DNA of 64,000 bases, from the NCBI GenBank assembly GCA_028673005.1, contig CM054113.1, forward strand, positions 70,165,850 to 70,229,849. Reading direction: 5' to 3'. The notes under the pieces were generated by a model. That model was given only the letters and a program-made list of their open reading frames with translations. It made no database searches and was not told the DNA's origin. Numbering within the stretch: position 1 is the first letter of the stretch; each line of letters begins with the position of its first letter. Below are positions 60,895 through 64,000 of this stretch, piece by piece. The stretch is from Tanypteryx hageni (Eukaryota > Arthropoda > Insecta > Odonata > Petaluridae). The translations under genes and the position numbers were made by a program.

Positions 60895-60983
<89 letters not shown>

Positions 60984-63895
60984 ATGTGTGTGTGTGTGAG
61001 TATATATATATTCATTAACTAAATAAAATTATTTCAATTTTCATAAACTATTTTATGTTTTCGATGTGTCATGTGTGATGTCCTCCTGCAATTTCACAGG
61101 AGATTTCAGGAATCAGCTGAACTTGTGAAATGTGGAATATTTGGAGGATGGAAATACAATTATAAACAAGTAATTAGGTGTTTTATGTTTAATTAATATC
61201 TGTTTAAGCTGGATTACCAATAATTAGCATGGTTTTCCCCTGAATTCACCCAAAAAGTGAGAATCTGTTGCGAGGTAGGTACACTTTAATTTTTGATTTT
61301 ATCTGCACAGAAGTATTATCAGAGTATAACACGCACCATAACTTTATGAACTAAAAATCTTCCAACTGCACATTATACAAGAGTATATACAGTAGTATAA
61401 AAAAATCTGATGTGGCCACCACATGACTTTCTCCATATCTGTAATATTTCTAAAAATTCCAAATAGGTTAAATAATAATAAATATTTTGGGATACTGCGA
61501 GAAAATTTTAGACTACAAAAAACAGAAATATACTCAAACCATAGCCTTCTGATATTAGATACAGCCACAAAGCTCCAACAATTAGGAAAAGAAATTGGAG
61601 CGTTACTAAGATGTAACTAAGCGTCAGTTGTTAACAATAGTCATCGGTAGGTGGTGTGGTTGTGGCAGGTAAAAATATAAGATATCTCTTAAACAATGCA
61701 TTATATGGAAAAATGTTTCAAACAAAGATTGTAGAAAATTAAATTTCCCATTTATTGCAATACATTTTAACATTTATCAAATATCAAAGCAAATATTTCA
61801 AAATAACGGATAAGTGACAAGAGTAAACATCCACTTCCAGTTGACCGATTTTTACCAAAAACTAATCAGTTCTTGTGACGTTTATAAAAATATGAAATAT
61901 AAAATTTTGCGTGGATCTGATTAATAGTTTTTGAGTTAGAGCACCCTCAAAAAACTATCACATACACGCAGACAGACATCATCGATAAAATAGTCAAAAC
62001 ATGTTCTTATATTTTTACCTGCCACCACCACGCCACCTACTGACGACTATTGTTAACAACTGACGCTTAGTTACATCTTAGTAACACTCCAATTTCTTTT
62101 CCTAATTGTTGGAGCTTTGTGGCTGTATCTAATATCAGAAGGCTATGGTTTGAGTATATTTCTGTTCTTTGTAGTCTAAAATTTTCTCACAGTTTCCCAA
62201 AATATTTATTATTATTTAACCTATTTGGAATTTTTAGAAATATTACAGATATGGAGAAAGTCATGTGGTGGCCATGTCAGATTTTTTTATTTGTATTCCC
62301 TAGTTCTCTATATTTTTGAGGTCACCTTGTAAAAACATATTAGGCATTGTTGAAGAGATATTTTAAAAACTAAATATTTTAGCTGCCACAACAACACCAC
62401 CTGCCTGCGATTATTGTAAACACTTGATGCTTTTTATTTTCTTAATTGCTAGAGCTTTGGGGCTATATCCAATATCAGAAGGCTATAGTTTGAGTTTATT
62501 TCTGTTCTGTGTCAAGTCTTTAAATTTTTCTCCCACTCCCTGAAAATATTTACTATCAGTTAACCTATTTGGTATTTTTAGAAATATTAGAGATATGGAG
62601 AAAGTCATGTGGTGGCCACATCAGATTTTTTGGAAAGAAGGCTAAAAAGGGTTAGGAAACAAAAAAATATACAATCCACTGATGATGGCTGCTTCACAAC
62701 CATAACATTATTTTTCCTAACCTTTTTGTGGTTATTGGAGTTGCCTAATTTGTAAAGTGGATTGATTATAAAAATTGTGGAATATAAACTAAGAATTTTA
62801 CAGAGAGAATATTAATCATTACCTTACTTAAATTTCAAGATAAATTTTTTTGTGCATTCATGCACAAAAACATGAATTCAACTGACTTGGGTGCCATAGA
62901 ATTAAATGAAAAATACTCACTAACTTTCAAGCCTGCTTTGTTAATACACGACTCCAACCCTGCAAATAACTTAACTAACGTGCTAGACCATTTCTGCTGC
63001 TCAGTTTCATCATCTGCATTCAGGTACTTGGTCAAAGCTTCATTGCAACATGCCTCTCCCCACAAAAAACATCGCTGTAAGAGATACCATTCGAAACACA
63101 ATTCAGTATTACATATGAAGTAACAAATATATGTATCATCATAATTTTTTGTATAGGTCTCATTCTAATGAAGATAAATAAGCTTCCTTTAAGTCCAATT
63201 TCAAAGAAAACTACAAATGTAAATCATAAAAATACAGTCAATATAAAAAGATCTCCTGATGCTATAAATGATTTCAACTAGAAATGTATTTTAAATAACA
63301 ACATTATATGTTATTCTCCAAACCATTATATAGATTCAAAATCAACTAGTTGCCTGTGAAATAATATTCAATCATATAACAAATTAATGATTTCATAAGT
63401 ATTAAACACTTTGAACAGATTATAAAAATATCTCTTTTAAAATTTCTGTGCGCTATTTTAAATTTAAAAAATAGTAAAATTATTAAATCAAACTTTTAAA
63501 TATAGAACTATGAATCCTTACAGAAAATGAAATGAATTTTTTTTTCAATTTTTTTCTTTTAAATATTTTTAGTAAGTTCACTTTTAATTGTTAATTTTCT
63601 TTATTAACTAATACCGAATAATCCTTCATTTGCCAAAGAGCATCAAGAAACATTGCTAATTGTGCTGGTCTGTCTGGTATTGATCCTTCTCCTAAAGTAA
63701 GCTGATTAGGAATCCATGGCTGCTGATTGCTTTTGGACTGTTGATGCTGTGAGAATAGATGGAATGTTGTCTCCAATATATCAGCAACTTCAGAGAATTG
63801 TTCATCTGCAAACAAATCCTTAACCTTTTCCAAACTCAAATTCCTGCAAACAAATCCAAAGAGTTGTTCACATAATTTTGAATCAATCTCTTCAG
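16888..63895 (-). CDS. CABIN1: CABIN1 orthologue, 20 downstream coding exons (5' end off window)
   Basis: Calcineurin-binding protein cabin-1, the TPR-rich subunit of the HIRA histone chaperone complex (replication-independent H3.3 deposition), also known as a calcineurin/MEF2 repressor. It is nuclear. Twenty exons from 63895 down to 16888 give about 1,865 residues in one frame with matching phases at every junction. Family blocks seen in order include PDRPAQL, NEGALL near [104 protein letters not shown] and DKKYLRD. These span the TPR core and the second conserved region. Between them lie a Ser/Asp-rich linker and a 612-residue low-complexity last exon. The vertebrate MEF2-binding C-terminus is not recognisable. 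Introns are swollen by transposons. Confidence 0.93.
19749..21407 (+). mobile_element. hAT element with ZMYM/TTF-type transposase and 8-bp TSD
   Basis: Termini CAGTGGCGGCTC and its reverse complement, flanked by the perfect 8-bp duplication CTCAATTA at 19741-19748 and 21408-21415. Both ends carry a second GCAGCACCCCC block in the same orientation. The 1,659-bp element holds one 315-codon frame. It lies antisense within a CABIN1 intron and begins 66 bp from exon 19. Confidence 0.93.
20264..21211 (+). CDS. C-terminally deleted hAT transposase (TTF zinc finger type)
   Basis: An ATG-initiated frame of 315 residues. The N-terminal part carries a TTF/BED-like zinc finger region ([19 protein letters not shown]). 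The start of the RNase H-like fold includes the first catalytic Asp region [14 protein letters not shown]. The frame ends soon after ILEQLDII with an unrelated short tail. The second and third catalytic residues and the hAT dimerisation region are absent. Family members are normally two to three times longer, so this is probably an internal-deletion derivative unable to transpose itself. Confidence 0.85.
   Translation: MALHPQEISSVTVSELQQLKFSQLSLHEKVTVKKRGRLTPDILISQPGKSNNKKYIRSFNSEWYQRKSWLWGCEVKNALFCFPCLLFGGDVPWTKDGFRNIHKMKEKTEKHEKSKKHVDNVVSLSLLGTVSIKEKLSEAYRLSINEHNIKVKKNREILSKIIDCIYFCGNFETPLRGHDEKDDSVNPGVFRGLVNFASKLDSDLKNHLETSAVFKGVSKTIQNEILDCLLQIYHEEIRTEIRKASFVAVMADDTTDVSEHTQMVLVLRYVLNEEIFERFWGFFIPENQTADGISKRILEQLDIIIKTRRMDFIFK
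21474..21674 (-). CDS. CABIN1: CABIN1 exon 19 in window (poly-Ala)
   Basis: Sixty-seven codons: [20 protein letters not shown] then a long alanine tract. The QVD/VxFCQ pattern matches the family's C-terminal helix. A hAT element starts 66 bp past the donor CATGTACAG|GTATGT. Confidence 0.9.
22338..22702 (-). mobile_element. tRNA-derived SINE with 11-bp TSD
   Basis: On the minus strand it opens GGAAGCCAG, followed by an A box TGGTGTAGTGG (22691-22681) and a B box GGTTCGAATC (22637-22628). The target duplication TTATTAAGATA is perfect at 22327-22337 and 22703-22713. Length 365 bp. Confidence 0.88.
22890..24910. repeat. Three tandem about 280-bp units, the third split by a transposon
   Basis: Units begin near 22890, 23171 and 23455 (periods 280 and 286 bp), each with AAGAATGTG, ACTACAGARCCTCYTGGTGG and AAAGAGATGGCAGT. 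The third unit stops at 23635 and resumes at 24829 after a 1.19-kb insertion. Confidence 0.8.
23636..24826. mobile_element. Non-autonomous Tigger/mariner-like element
   Basis: Inverted ends CCGTATCTGCCCGAATA plus AAGCCGA on both sides, flanked by TA (23634-23635 and 24827-24828). It interrupts the third tandem unit at a point where the flanks rejoin exactly. No transposase frame inside. Confidence 0.85.
25154..26687 (+). pseudogene. Broken mariner transposase, split by an insert
   Basis: The N-terminus begins at 25154 with [19 protein letters not shown]. The helix-turn-helix part continues at 25300-25440 in shifted frames ([23 protein letters not shown]). After a roughly 750-bp foreign segment the C-terminal part resumes at 26200-26600 with [23 protein letters not shown] and EEDFQRCF. 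Several frame breaks; inactive. Confidence 0.8.
25450..26200. mobile_element. GC-rich, LTR-like insertion inside the mariner
   Basis: The segment separates two halves of one transposase. It is much richer in CG than its surroundings and contains a minisatellite of GCACGCACCTCCRGCATGCGCTC-type units (25600-25700), followed by a GAGAGAGACGGAGAG stretch and an AT-rich tail. The size and position fit a solo LTR, but I could not define terminal repeats. Confidence 0.35.
27206..27945 (-). mobile_element. Helitron-like family B copy
   Basis: The minus-strand 3' end is hairpin CCCGTCA-TAT-TTGACAGG, then CAATTATG, then CTAG followed by T (27209-27205). The pyrimidine-rich tract 27345-27600 and the ACATGTCATTG-like block near 27750 also occur, inverted, before the copy ending at 40326. 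The 5' boundary is uncertain. Confidence 0.5.
28268..29630. mobile_element. Inverted-repeat element built of AACAGCGAACGTC motifs
   Basis: About 120-bp inverted ends (about 28290-28405 and 29495-29625). Each is a string of AACAGCGAACGTCAA units separated by AAAACAAAAAC and GGACAAAA spacers. A 12-bp ACATTTTTTGGT stands on both sides (28256-28267, 29631-29642). The interior has no frame. Class unknown. Confidence 0.6.
29905..29975 (+). pseudogene. tRNA-Gly-like fragment / SINE remnant
   Basis: GATAGTTCAGTGGTAGAAT matches a tRNA-Gly D-arm and A box, but the B box is decayed. It lies between two direct copies (about 29695-29745 and 29998-30050) of CTTACAGCTTATGCCT then CTTAAGATCACATCA. Confidence 0.45.
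30652..30916 (-). CDS. CABIN1: CABIN1 exon 18 in window
   Basis: Encodes [20 protein letters not shown], then [19 protein letters not shown] to ALGKKK. Acceptor TTTCAG|, donor AAAAAG|GTTTGT. Confidence 0.92.
31633..33780. mobile_element. TIR element (TA target) hosting a Helitron-like insert
   Basis: A perfect 20-bp inverted terminus CACCACCTTTTTGAACTTCG at both ends, flanked by TA (31631-31632, 33781-33782). About 1 kb of its 2,148 bp is the family C copy at 32205-33207. No transposase frame. Confidence 0.75.
32205..33207 (-). mobile_element. Helitron-like family C copy 1
   Basis: The minus-strand 5' end A|TCTTTTATATATAATTAC is at 33207. The 3' end is hairpin GCAAAA-GT-TTTTGC (32230-32217), AGGTAC, CACTAG|T at 32205. 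Insertion between A and T with TC...CTAG termini is the Helitron rule. No Rep/helicase coding. Confidence 0.65.
34174..34337 (-). CDS. CABIN1: CABIN1 exon 17 in window
   Basis: Encodes [20 protein letters not shown], then [17 protein letters not shown] and LQRTPESD. This is among the most conserved CABIN1 blocks. Donor GACAA|GTAAGT. Confidence 0.96.
34671..35017 (-). CDS. CABIN1: CABIN1 exon 16 in window
   Basis: Encodes [40 protein letters not shown], a Gly/Ser/Pro insert of about 40 residues, then [12 protein letters not shown]. Donor TTTAAT|GTAAGT. Confidence 0.94.
35018..35547 (-). other. CABIN1 intron 15
   Basis: 530 bp of AT-rich sequence without recognised features. Confidence 0.6.
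35548..36187 (-). CDS. CABIN1: CABIN1 exon 15 in window (Ser/Asp-rich)
   Basis: 640 bp encoding [18 protein letters not shown], then an acidic linker and a serine/aspartate-rich tract (about 35700-35830) with many serines broken by Asp and Glu, then a basic stretch. Poorly conserved and probably disordered. Acceptor TTTCTCAG|, donor GATG|GTGAGA. Confidence 0.9.
36188..36844 (-). other. CABIN1 intron 14
   Basis: 657 bp. It contains two facing A/G-rich and T/C-rich stretches (about 36640-36780) that could pair; nothing else seen. Confidence 0.5.
36845..36989 (-). CDS. CABIN1: CABIN1 exon 14 in window
   Basis: Polar linker: [18 protein letters not shown] through EKKPCILPV. Acceptor CATTGCAG|, donor GTC|GTAAGT. 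Confidence 0.88.
37140..37330 (-). CDS. CABIN1: CABIN1 exon 13 in window
   Basis: Encodes [20 protein letters not shown] to SCVEDDN. The strong donor AATGT|GTGAGT is preferred over the overlapping AAT|GTGTGA because it alone keeps the frame into exon 14. Confidence 0.92.
37674..37938. mobile_element. 265-bp hAT MITE
   Basis: Inverted ends CAGTGCTTTTCAACC and, reversed, CAGTGGTTTTCAACC. Flanks TTCTACAG and CTCTACAG differ by one base, as in an aged 8-bp duplication. Confidence 0.8.
38310..38630 (+). pseudogene. Coding-like fragment of unknown origin
   Basis: One frame reads [40 protein letters not shown], one TGA, then [20 protein letters not shown] and a stop. The low-bias, protein-like composition suggests a retrocopied or transposon-derived C-terminus. 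I do not recognise it. Confidence 0.3.
39157..39965 (-). mobile_element. Helitron-like family C copy 2
   Basis: Same termini as copy 1: hairpin GCAAAA-GT-TTTTGC (39182-39169), then CACTAG|T at 39157, and TTTATATATAATTACTCAATG at the 5' side. About 200 bp shorter than copy 1 internally. Confidence 0.6.
39985..40326 (+). mobile_element. Helitron-like family B copy 2 (3' part)
   Basis: Ends with the perfect 7-bp hairpin CCTGTCA-TAT-TGACAGG (40298-40314), CAATTGCA, CTAG|T (40323-40326). A GA-rich tract precedes it (40240-40290). It abuts family C copy 2. Confidence 0.6.
40437..40526 (-). CDS. CABIN1: CABIN1 exon 12 in window
   Basis: Thirty codons: [20 protein letters not shown] then [10 protein letters not shown]. 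Acceptor ATTTACAG|, donor TTAGAG|GTAAAT. Confidence 0.95.
40726..41472. mobile_element. Tigger-like non-autonomous element
   Basis: TA|CAGGCAGTCTTTGGACTTAC at the left and, reversed, TA|CAGTCAATCCTCGACTTAC at the right. 747 bp with no intact transposase. Confidence 0.7.
41646..41771 (-). CDS. CABIN1: CABIN1 exon 11 in window
   Basis: Forty-two codons with [20 protein letters not shown]. Acceptor TTCAATAG|, donor TGCAAG|GTATAC. Confidence 0.94.
41874..41972 (-). CDS. CABIN1: CABIN1 exon 10 in window
   Basis: Thirty-three codons, [20 protein letters not shown] to [10 protein letters not shown]. Acceptor ATTTCAG|, donor AATCAG|GTGAGT. Confidence 0.92.
42230..42394 (-). CDS. CABIN1: CABIN1 exon 9 in window
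   Basis: Encodes [20 protein letters not shown], then [16 protein letters not shown] and SRLLKQ. The acceptor is TTTTAAG|TGT, and its surrounding 119 bp are tandemly duplicated upstream. Confidence 0.92.
42388..42625. repeat. 119-bp tandem duplication carrying a splice acceptor
   Basis: The block from CTTCACACTTAAA to GATTTTTAACT is repeated once with a few substitutions (42388-42506, 42507-42625). The first copy includes the acceptor of CABIN1 exon 9. Confidence 0.9.
42760..43460 (+). repeat. Dispersed repeat (GTGGCCACCACATGAC family), copy 1
   Basis: Begins AAAATCTAATGTGGCCACCA and runs to the near-palindromic CCCTATACTACGTATATGG at about 43435-43455. It is about 700 bp and matches the copy at 61400-62008 nearly throughout. 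Confidence 0.75.
45580..45660 (-). mobile_element. tRNA-derived SINE remnant
   Basis: Minus-strand A box-like TGGGTGAGTGG (45643-45633) and B box GGGCTCGATCCC (45601-45590), 31 bp apart. No clear cloverleaf or target duplication. Confidence 0.45.
47684..47797 (-). CDS. CABIN1: CABIN1 exon 8 in window
   Basis: Thirty-eight codons: [19 protein letters not shown], then [19 protein letters not shown], a TPR repeat. Acceptor TTTCCAG|, donor TTCG|GTGTGT. Confidence 0.95.
47869..48014 (-). CDS. CABIN1: CABIN1 exon 7 in window
   Basis: Encodes [18 protein letters not shown] to [18 protein letters not shown] (TPR helix). Donor ATGG|GTCAGT. Confidence 0.93.
48121..48310 (-). CDS. CABIN1: CABIN1 exon 6 in window
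   Basis: Encodes [20 protein letters not shown], then [13 protein letters not shown] and [15 protein letters not shown]. Acceptor ATCCTCAG|, donor TCAT|GTAAGT. Confidence 0.95.
48883..48949. repeat. (TA)n tract, left of Penelope-like element
   Basis: About 67 bp of uninterrupted TA. It matches the run at 52532-52602, so the element sits inside one TA tract. Confidence 0.95.
48950..49267 (-). repeat. Penelope terminal repeat, left copy
   Basis: 318 bp starting ACAACTTACGG and ending GTGTTGGAA. It carries a hammerhead-like core on the minus strand at 49148-49124. Confidence 0.92.
49124..49148 (-). ncRNA. Candidate hammerhead-type ribozyme core
   Basis: The minus strand reads CTGAAGA, AGGAGTAGTTCC, GAAA, GC: CUGANGA and GAAA separated by a short GGA/TCC stem. 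Penelope-like elements are known to carry hammerhead motifs in their terminal repeats. Stem III and the cleavage site were not resolved, so this is tentative. A second copy is at 52390-52414. Confidence 0.4.
49291..52116 (-). CDS. Penelope-like RT with GIY-YIG endonuclease
   Basis: About 940 residues from the ATG at 52116; the frame is open upstream to 52293, but that part lies in the terminal repeat and is hydrophobic, so [15 protein letters not shown] is preferred. The RT core has [56 protein letters not shown] and the catalytic YIDDIF. A linker with [10 protein letters not shown] follows, then a GIY-YIG endonuclease with [15 protein letters not shown] and RMNGHR. It copies RNA at a nicked target. 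No frameshift or stop is visible, so it could encode an active enzyme. Confidence 0.93.
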   Translation of the reverse strand: MENIRRFRYHLRKHTSLTCQIEFLNGCLELGLPPKGLTVRIPLSGLPPAIRSSFALTYHLMSLNIVRLILRHYKSLSNMHFEKCLTLIHELNHSQNSTADLDAIFRRAAEDIAANRYRLIRKLSLMCVRHLQLGLPLPFFPAGKSDIPPPLPLLAQKPSLADLLGIPTPPPLHSLRRSPFVSTREPRMHPNSPQDLTPTHTANPSQPDDVLNLSSHVLNPAENALLSRGLSFCPTIKFDHFCLLADIQAFVRLLRLKAAPPTSDSSSSPDSLPQSLSAFKPPSQYIPPSLPPHHPIEQYANYIIHAVAQPNFPDLLDHNDNLTKPERHAISTLKRNDKIIILPADKGTTTVVMDRSHYNDEALRQLSDQTSYLPLPSNPTDRHSSEISAYLRSVGKQEGLSDSTISLMIPNTPRTPTFYLLPKIHKPNIPGRPIVASFNSPTERISAYVDSHLQPLVRQIPSFIRDTNHFLLRLKSLPSPLPPNTIMSTIDVCSLYTNIPHNQGLSALRKLLDSRPPDTRPSSHFLTKLAEMVLQKNNFSFGGRHYLQIKGTAMGTRMAPSYANAFLGEWEERFLDVSPRPLLWLRYIDDIFLLWTYGPDSLQSFLQRLSSHPTLSFTHHSSASNITFLDVDLSIRENKIHTSVHLKPSNRLQYLQFNSCHPLHTKTSIPYALARRGRRICSDRDSLPEYCSTLEHAFLQRGYPPDLIRDQIRRAVAPATPNSHLNTHTTTDSTLQLTLTTLYFPGIHEILKNILKAAHLILSSSPHQIPFPRPPMLSFRRPLNLANILWKKEPPASTPLHPAGSYPCGRPRCLTCPINPPCNSFSSPTTNITYPITSTTNCTTRNIIYLLRCTQCPAFYVGLTSNPLNIRMNGHRNSVILKRPLPVAVHANKHNLKFNNCFTVRVIRALPDNASAPQLRQWELSHIHLLNSFTPPGLNLR
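52216..52533 (-). repeat. Penelope terminal repeat, right copy
   Basis: Same 318 bp as the left copy, with no difference seen. The hammerhead-like core lies at 52414-52390. Confidence 0.92.
52532..52602. repeat. (TA)n tract, right of Penelope-like element
   Basis: About 70 bp of TA, immediately after the right terminal repeat. Confidence 0.95.
53138..53168 (+). mobile_element. Helitron-like family B 3' end, copy 3
   Basis: ACCTGTCATTTTTATGGGCAG, then TTACA, CTAG|T. The hairpin is decayed. The upstream extent is unclear. Confidence 0.4.
53565..53730 (-). CDS. CABIN1: CABIN1 exon 5 in window
   Basis: Encodes [20 protein letters not shown] to [17 protein letters not shown]. Acceptor TTTCATAG|, donor ACTAAG|GTAATT. 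Confidence 0.94.
53731..54100 (-). other. CABIN1 intron 4
   Basis: 370 bp of AT-rich sequence. Nothing recognised. Confidence 0.6.
54101..54229 (-). CDS. CABIN1: CABIN1 exon 4 in window
   Basis: Encodes an acidic stretch, then [17 protein letters not shown]. Acceptor AATTTCAG|, donor GGGCG|GTTAGT. Confidence 0.92.
54230..55447 (-). other. CABIN1 intron 3
   Basis: 1.2 kb. Contains the family B 3' end at 55120-55153; otherwise plain. Confidence 0.6.
55120..55153 (+). mobile_element. Helitron-like family B 3' end, copy 4
   Basis: CCTACCTATCATTTTCACGG, ACAGTTCCA, CTAG|T: aligned with the other B ends but with a decayed stem. Confidence 0.4.
55448..55592 (-). CDS. CABIN1: CABIN1 exon 3 in window
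   Basis: Acceptor TTTTCAG|. Encodes [20 protein letters not shown] to [13 protein letters not shown]. The donor is GCTCA|GTAAGC. The PWILLHYII block matches the family. Confidence 0.92.
56825..57680 (-). mobile_element. Helitron-like family A copy 1 (subtype a)
   Basis: The minus-strand 3' end is TGCTTGCA-GTA-TGCAAGCA, CCTTCTA, CTAG|T (hairpin 56836-56854, CTAG 56825-56828). The 5' side runs into a short-unit array of GACG(T/A)(N)CTTACAGAGGAGGATAT (57570-57680). Confidence 0.6.
57689..58620 (-). mobile_element. Helitron-like family A copy 2 (subtype b)
   Basis: Begins CTAGTAAAAGCATACTGCAAG, with one hairpin arm shortened. The interior has GATTTCACCTCTGCAGCG and a CTTATGGGAGATATTCCGG block shared with families B/C. 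Ends in TCCTCCTCTGTAAGAG. Confidence 0.55.
58622..59370 (-). mobile_element. Helitron-like family A copy 3 (subtype b)
   Basis: CTAG at 58622-58625, intact hairpin TGCTTGCA-TAC-TGCAAGCA, ending GTGCCTAAACATTAGTATCC. It directly follows copy 2, and is mirrored by copy 4. Confidence 0.65.
59400..60118 (+). mobile_element. Helitron-like family A copy 4, inverted (subtype b)
   Basis: Mirror image of copy 3 across about 59,385. Starts AACAGGAGGATACTAATG and ends at the hairpin, CCTTCTA and CTAG (60115-60118). Confidence 0.65.
60165..60898 (+). mobile_element. Helitron-like family A copy 5, inverted (subtype a)
   Basis: Matches copy 1 in reverse, including GATTATTGTTCCATAATG. Ends TGCTTGCAGTATGCAAGCA, CCTTCTA, CTAA|T, still a CTRR terminus. 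Confidence 0.6.
60898..60976. repeat. (TA)n tract
   Basis: About 78 bp of TA followed by GTATGTATATGTGTGTGTGTG, directly at the end of family A copy 5. Confidence 0.95.
61401..62008 (+). repeat. Dispersed repeat (GTGGCCACCACATGAC family), copy 2
   Basis: Runs from AATCTGATGTGGCCACCACA to GTCAAAACATGTTCT and matches copy 1 at 42760-43460. Confidence 0.8.
62009..62293 (-). repeat. Dispersed repeat copy 3, inverted
   Basis: Reverse complement of 61401-61680 with few differences, forming a long hairpin-capable pair with copy 2. Confidence 0.85.
62380..62630 (-). repeat. Dispersed repeat copy 4, inverted and more diverged
   Basis: Same order of blocks as copy 3 (GCTTTGGGGCTATATCCAAT, TGTGGTGGCCACATCAGA) with more substitutions. 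Confidence 0.75.
62921..63074 (-). CDS. CABIN1: CABIN1 exon 2 in window
   Basis: Acceptor TCTTACAG|. Encodes [18 protein letters not shown] through [12 protein letters not shown], with strong donor GTTA|GTGAGT. Confidence 0.92.
63075..63614 (-). other. CABIN1 intron 1 in window
   Basis: 540 bp of very AT-rich sequence without recognised features. Confidence 0.6.
63615..63895 (-). CDS. CABIN1: CABIN1 exon (first in window)
   Basis: Acceptor TTATTACAG|. Encodes [18 protein letters not shown], then [20 protein letters not shown] and [23 protein letters not shown]. Donor TTCG|GTATTAG, phase 0. It enters in phase 1, so a further upstream exon lies beyond the window. Confidence 0.92.
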
Positions 63896-64000
63896 CTGTA
63901 ATAAAAAAACTTATTGCATCATAAATTATCTTGACATGTCACATAGATAATGTTATTATTTACTAGCTTGGTAAATGCCTCACGAAAATGCAAGGAATGT

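Larger units (their letters stand above)
55593..62920 (-). other. CABIN1 intron 2, 7.3 kb
   Basis: Contains a lone Tigger-like terminus (CAGGTATGCCTCGTTTAGCG at about 55953), the family A array (56.8-60.9 kb), a (TA)n tract and an inverted pair of dispersed repeats. No coding exon seen. Confidence 0.7.

Noticed and set aside
63901..64000. Possible further CABIN1 exon at the right edge
   Set aside because: The open stretch ending CTA|GTAAAT ends in phase 0, whereas the next exon needs phase 1, and the residues do not fit the family.

Overview
The window is nuclear DNA from an animal. It is AT-rich, its genes are split by spliced introns, and the introns are packed with transposable elements. 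Penelope-like, hAT, mariner/Tigger-like, Jockey/CR1-type and Helitron-like elements together fit an arthropod, and I lean towards a chelicerate. That is an inference from repeat content and protein divergence, not a proven placement.

Three host genes are present. (1) The left edge (1-3504, minus) holds the 5' five coding exons of SF3B4, the U2 snRNP SF3b subunit with two RRMs. One of its introns is a GC-AG intron. (2) From 4640 to 16367 (plus) is an eight-exon gene for a protein of about 511 residues that I do not recognise. It starts about 1.1 kb from SF3B4 in divergent orientation, is split by an 8.8-kb intron full of nested transposons, and in the most natural splice model contains an in-frame TGA. 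(3) From 63895 to 16888 (minus) are the 20 downstream exons of a CABIN1 orthologue (HIRA-complex subunit / calcineurin-binding protein). They give about 1,865 residues in one continuous phase-consistent frame. The 5' end lies off the right edge. Genes 2 and 3 converge, with about 520 bp between stop codons.

The rest is layered mobile DNA, and several insertions can be dated relative to one another from target-site duplications. In gene 2's large intron a 4.2-kb hAT element contains a 5'-truncated LINE and is abutted by a 300-bp hAT MITE; a second LINE copy on the minus strand is broken by a fragment of a retroelement RNase H with an unusual motif layout. The CABIN1 introns hold a 1.66-kb hAT with a ZMYM/TTF-type transposase 66 bp from an exon, a tRNA-derived SINE with a perfect 11-bp duplication, a broken mariner split by a GC-rich LTR-like insert, an unclassified inverted-repeat element built on AACAGCGAACGTC motifs, and an apparently intact Penelope-like element. 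The Penelope element has a single open frame for RT plus GIY-YIG, carries identical 318-bp direct terminal repeats, and sits inside a (TA)n tract.

Three repeat families (A, B, C) share a terminal hairpin followed by CTAG and a T, the signature of Helitron 3' ends. Family A forms a roughly 4-kb array of three direct and two inverted copies arranged as a large imperfect palindrome at 56.8-60.9 kb. All exon coordinates come from reading splice sites and frame by eye; element boundaries are firm where a target duplication is quoted and approximate elsewhere.
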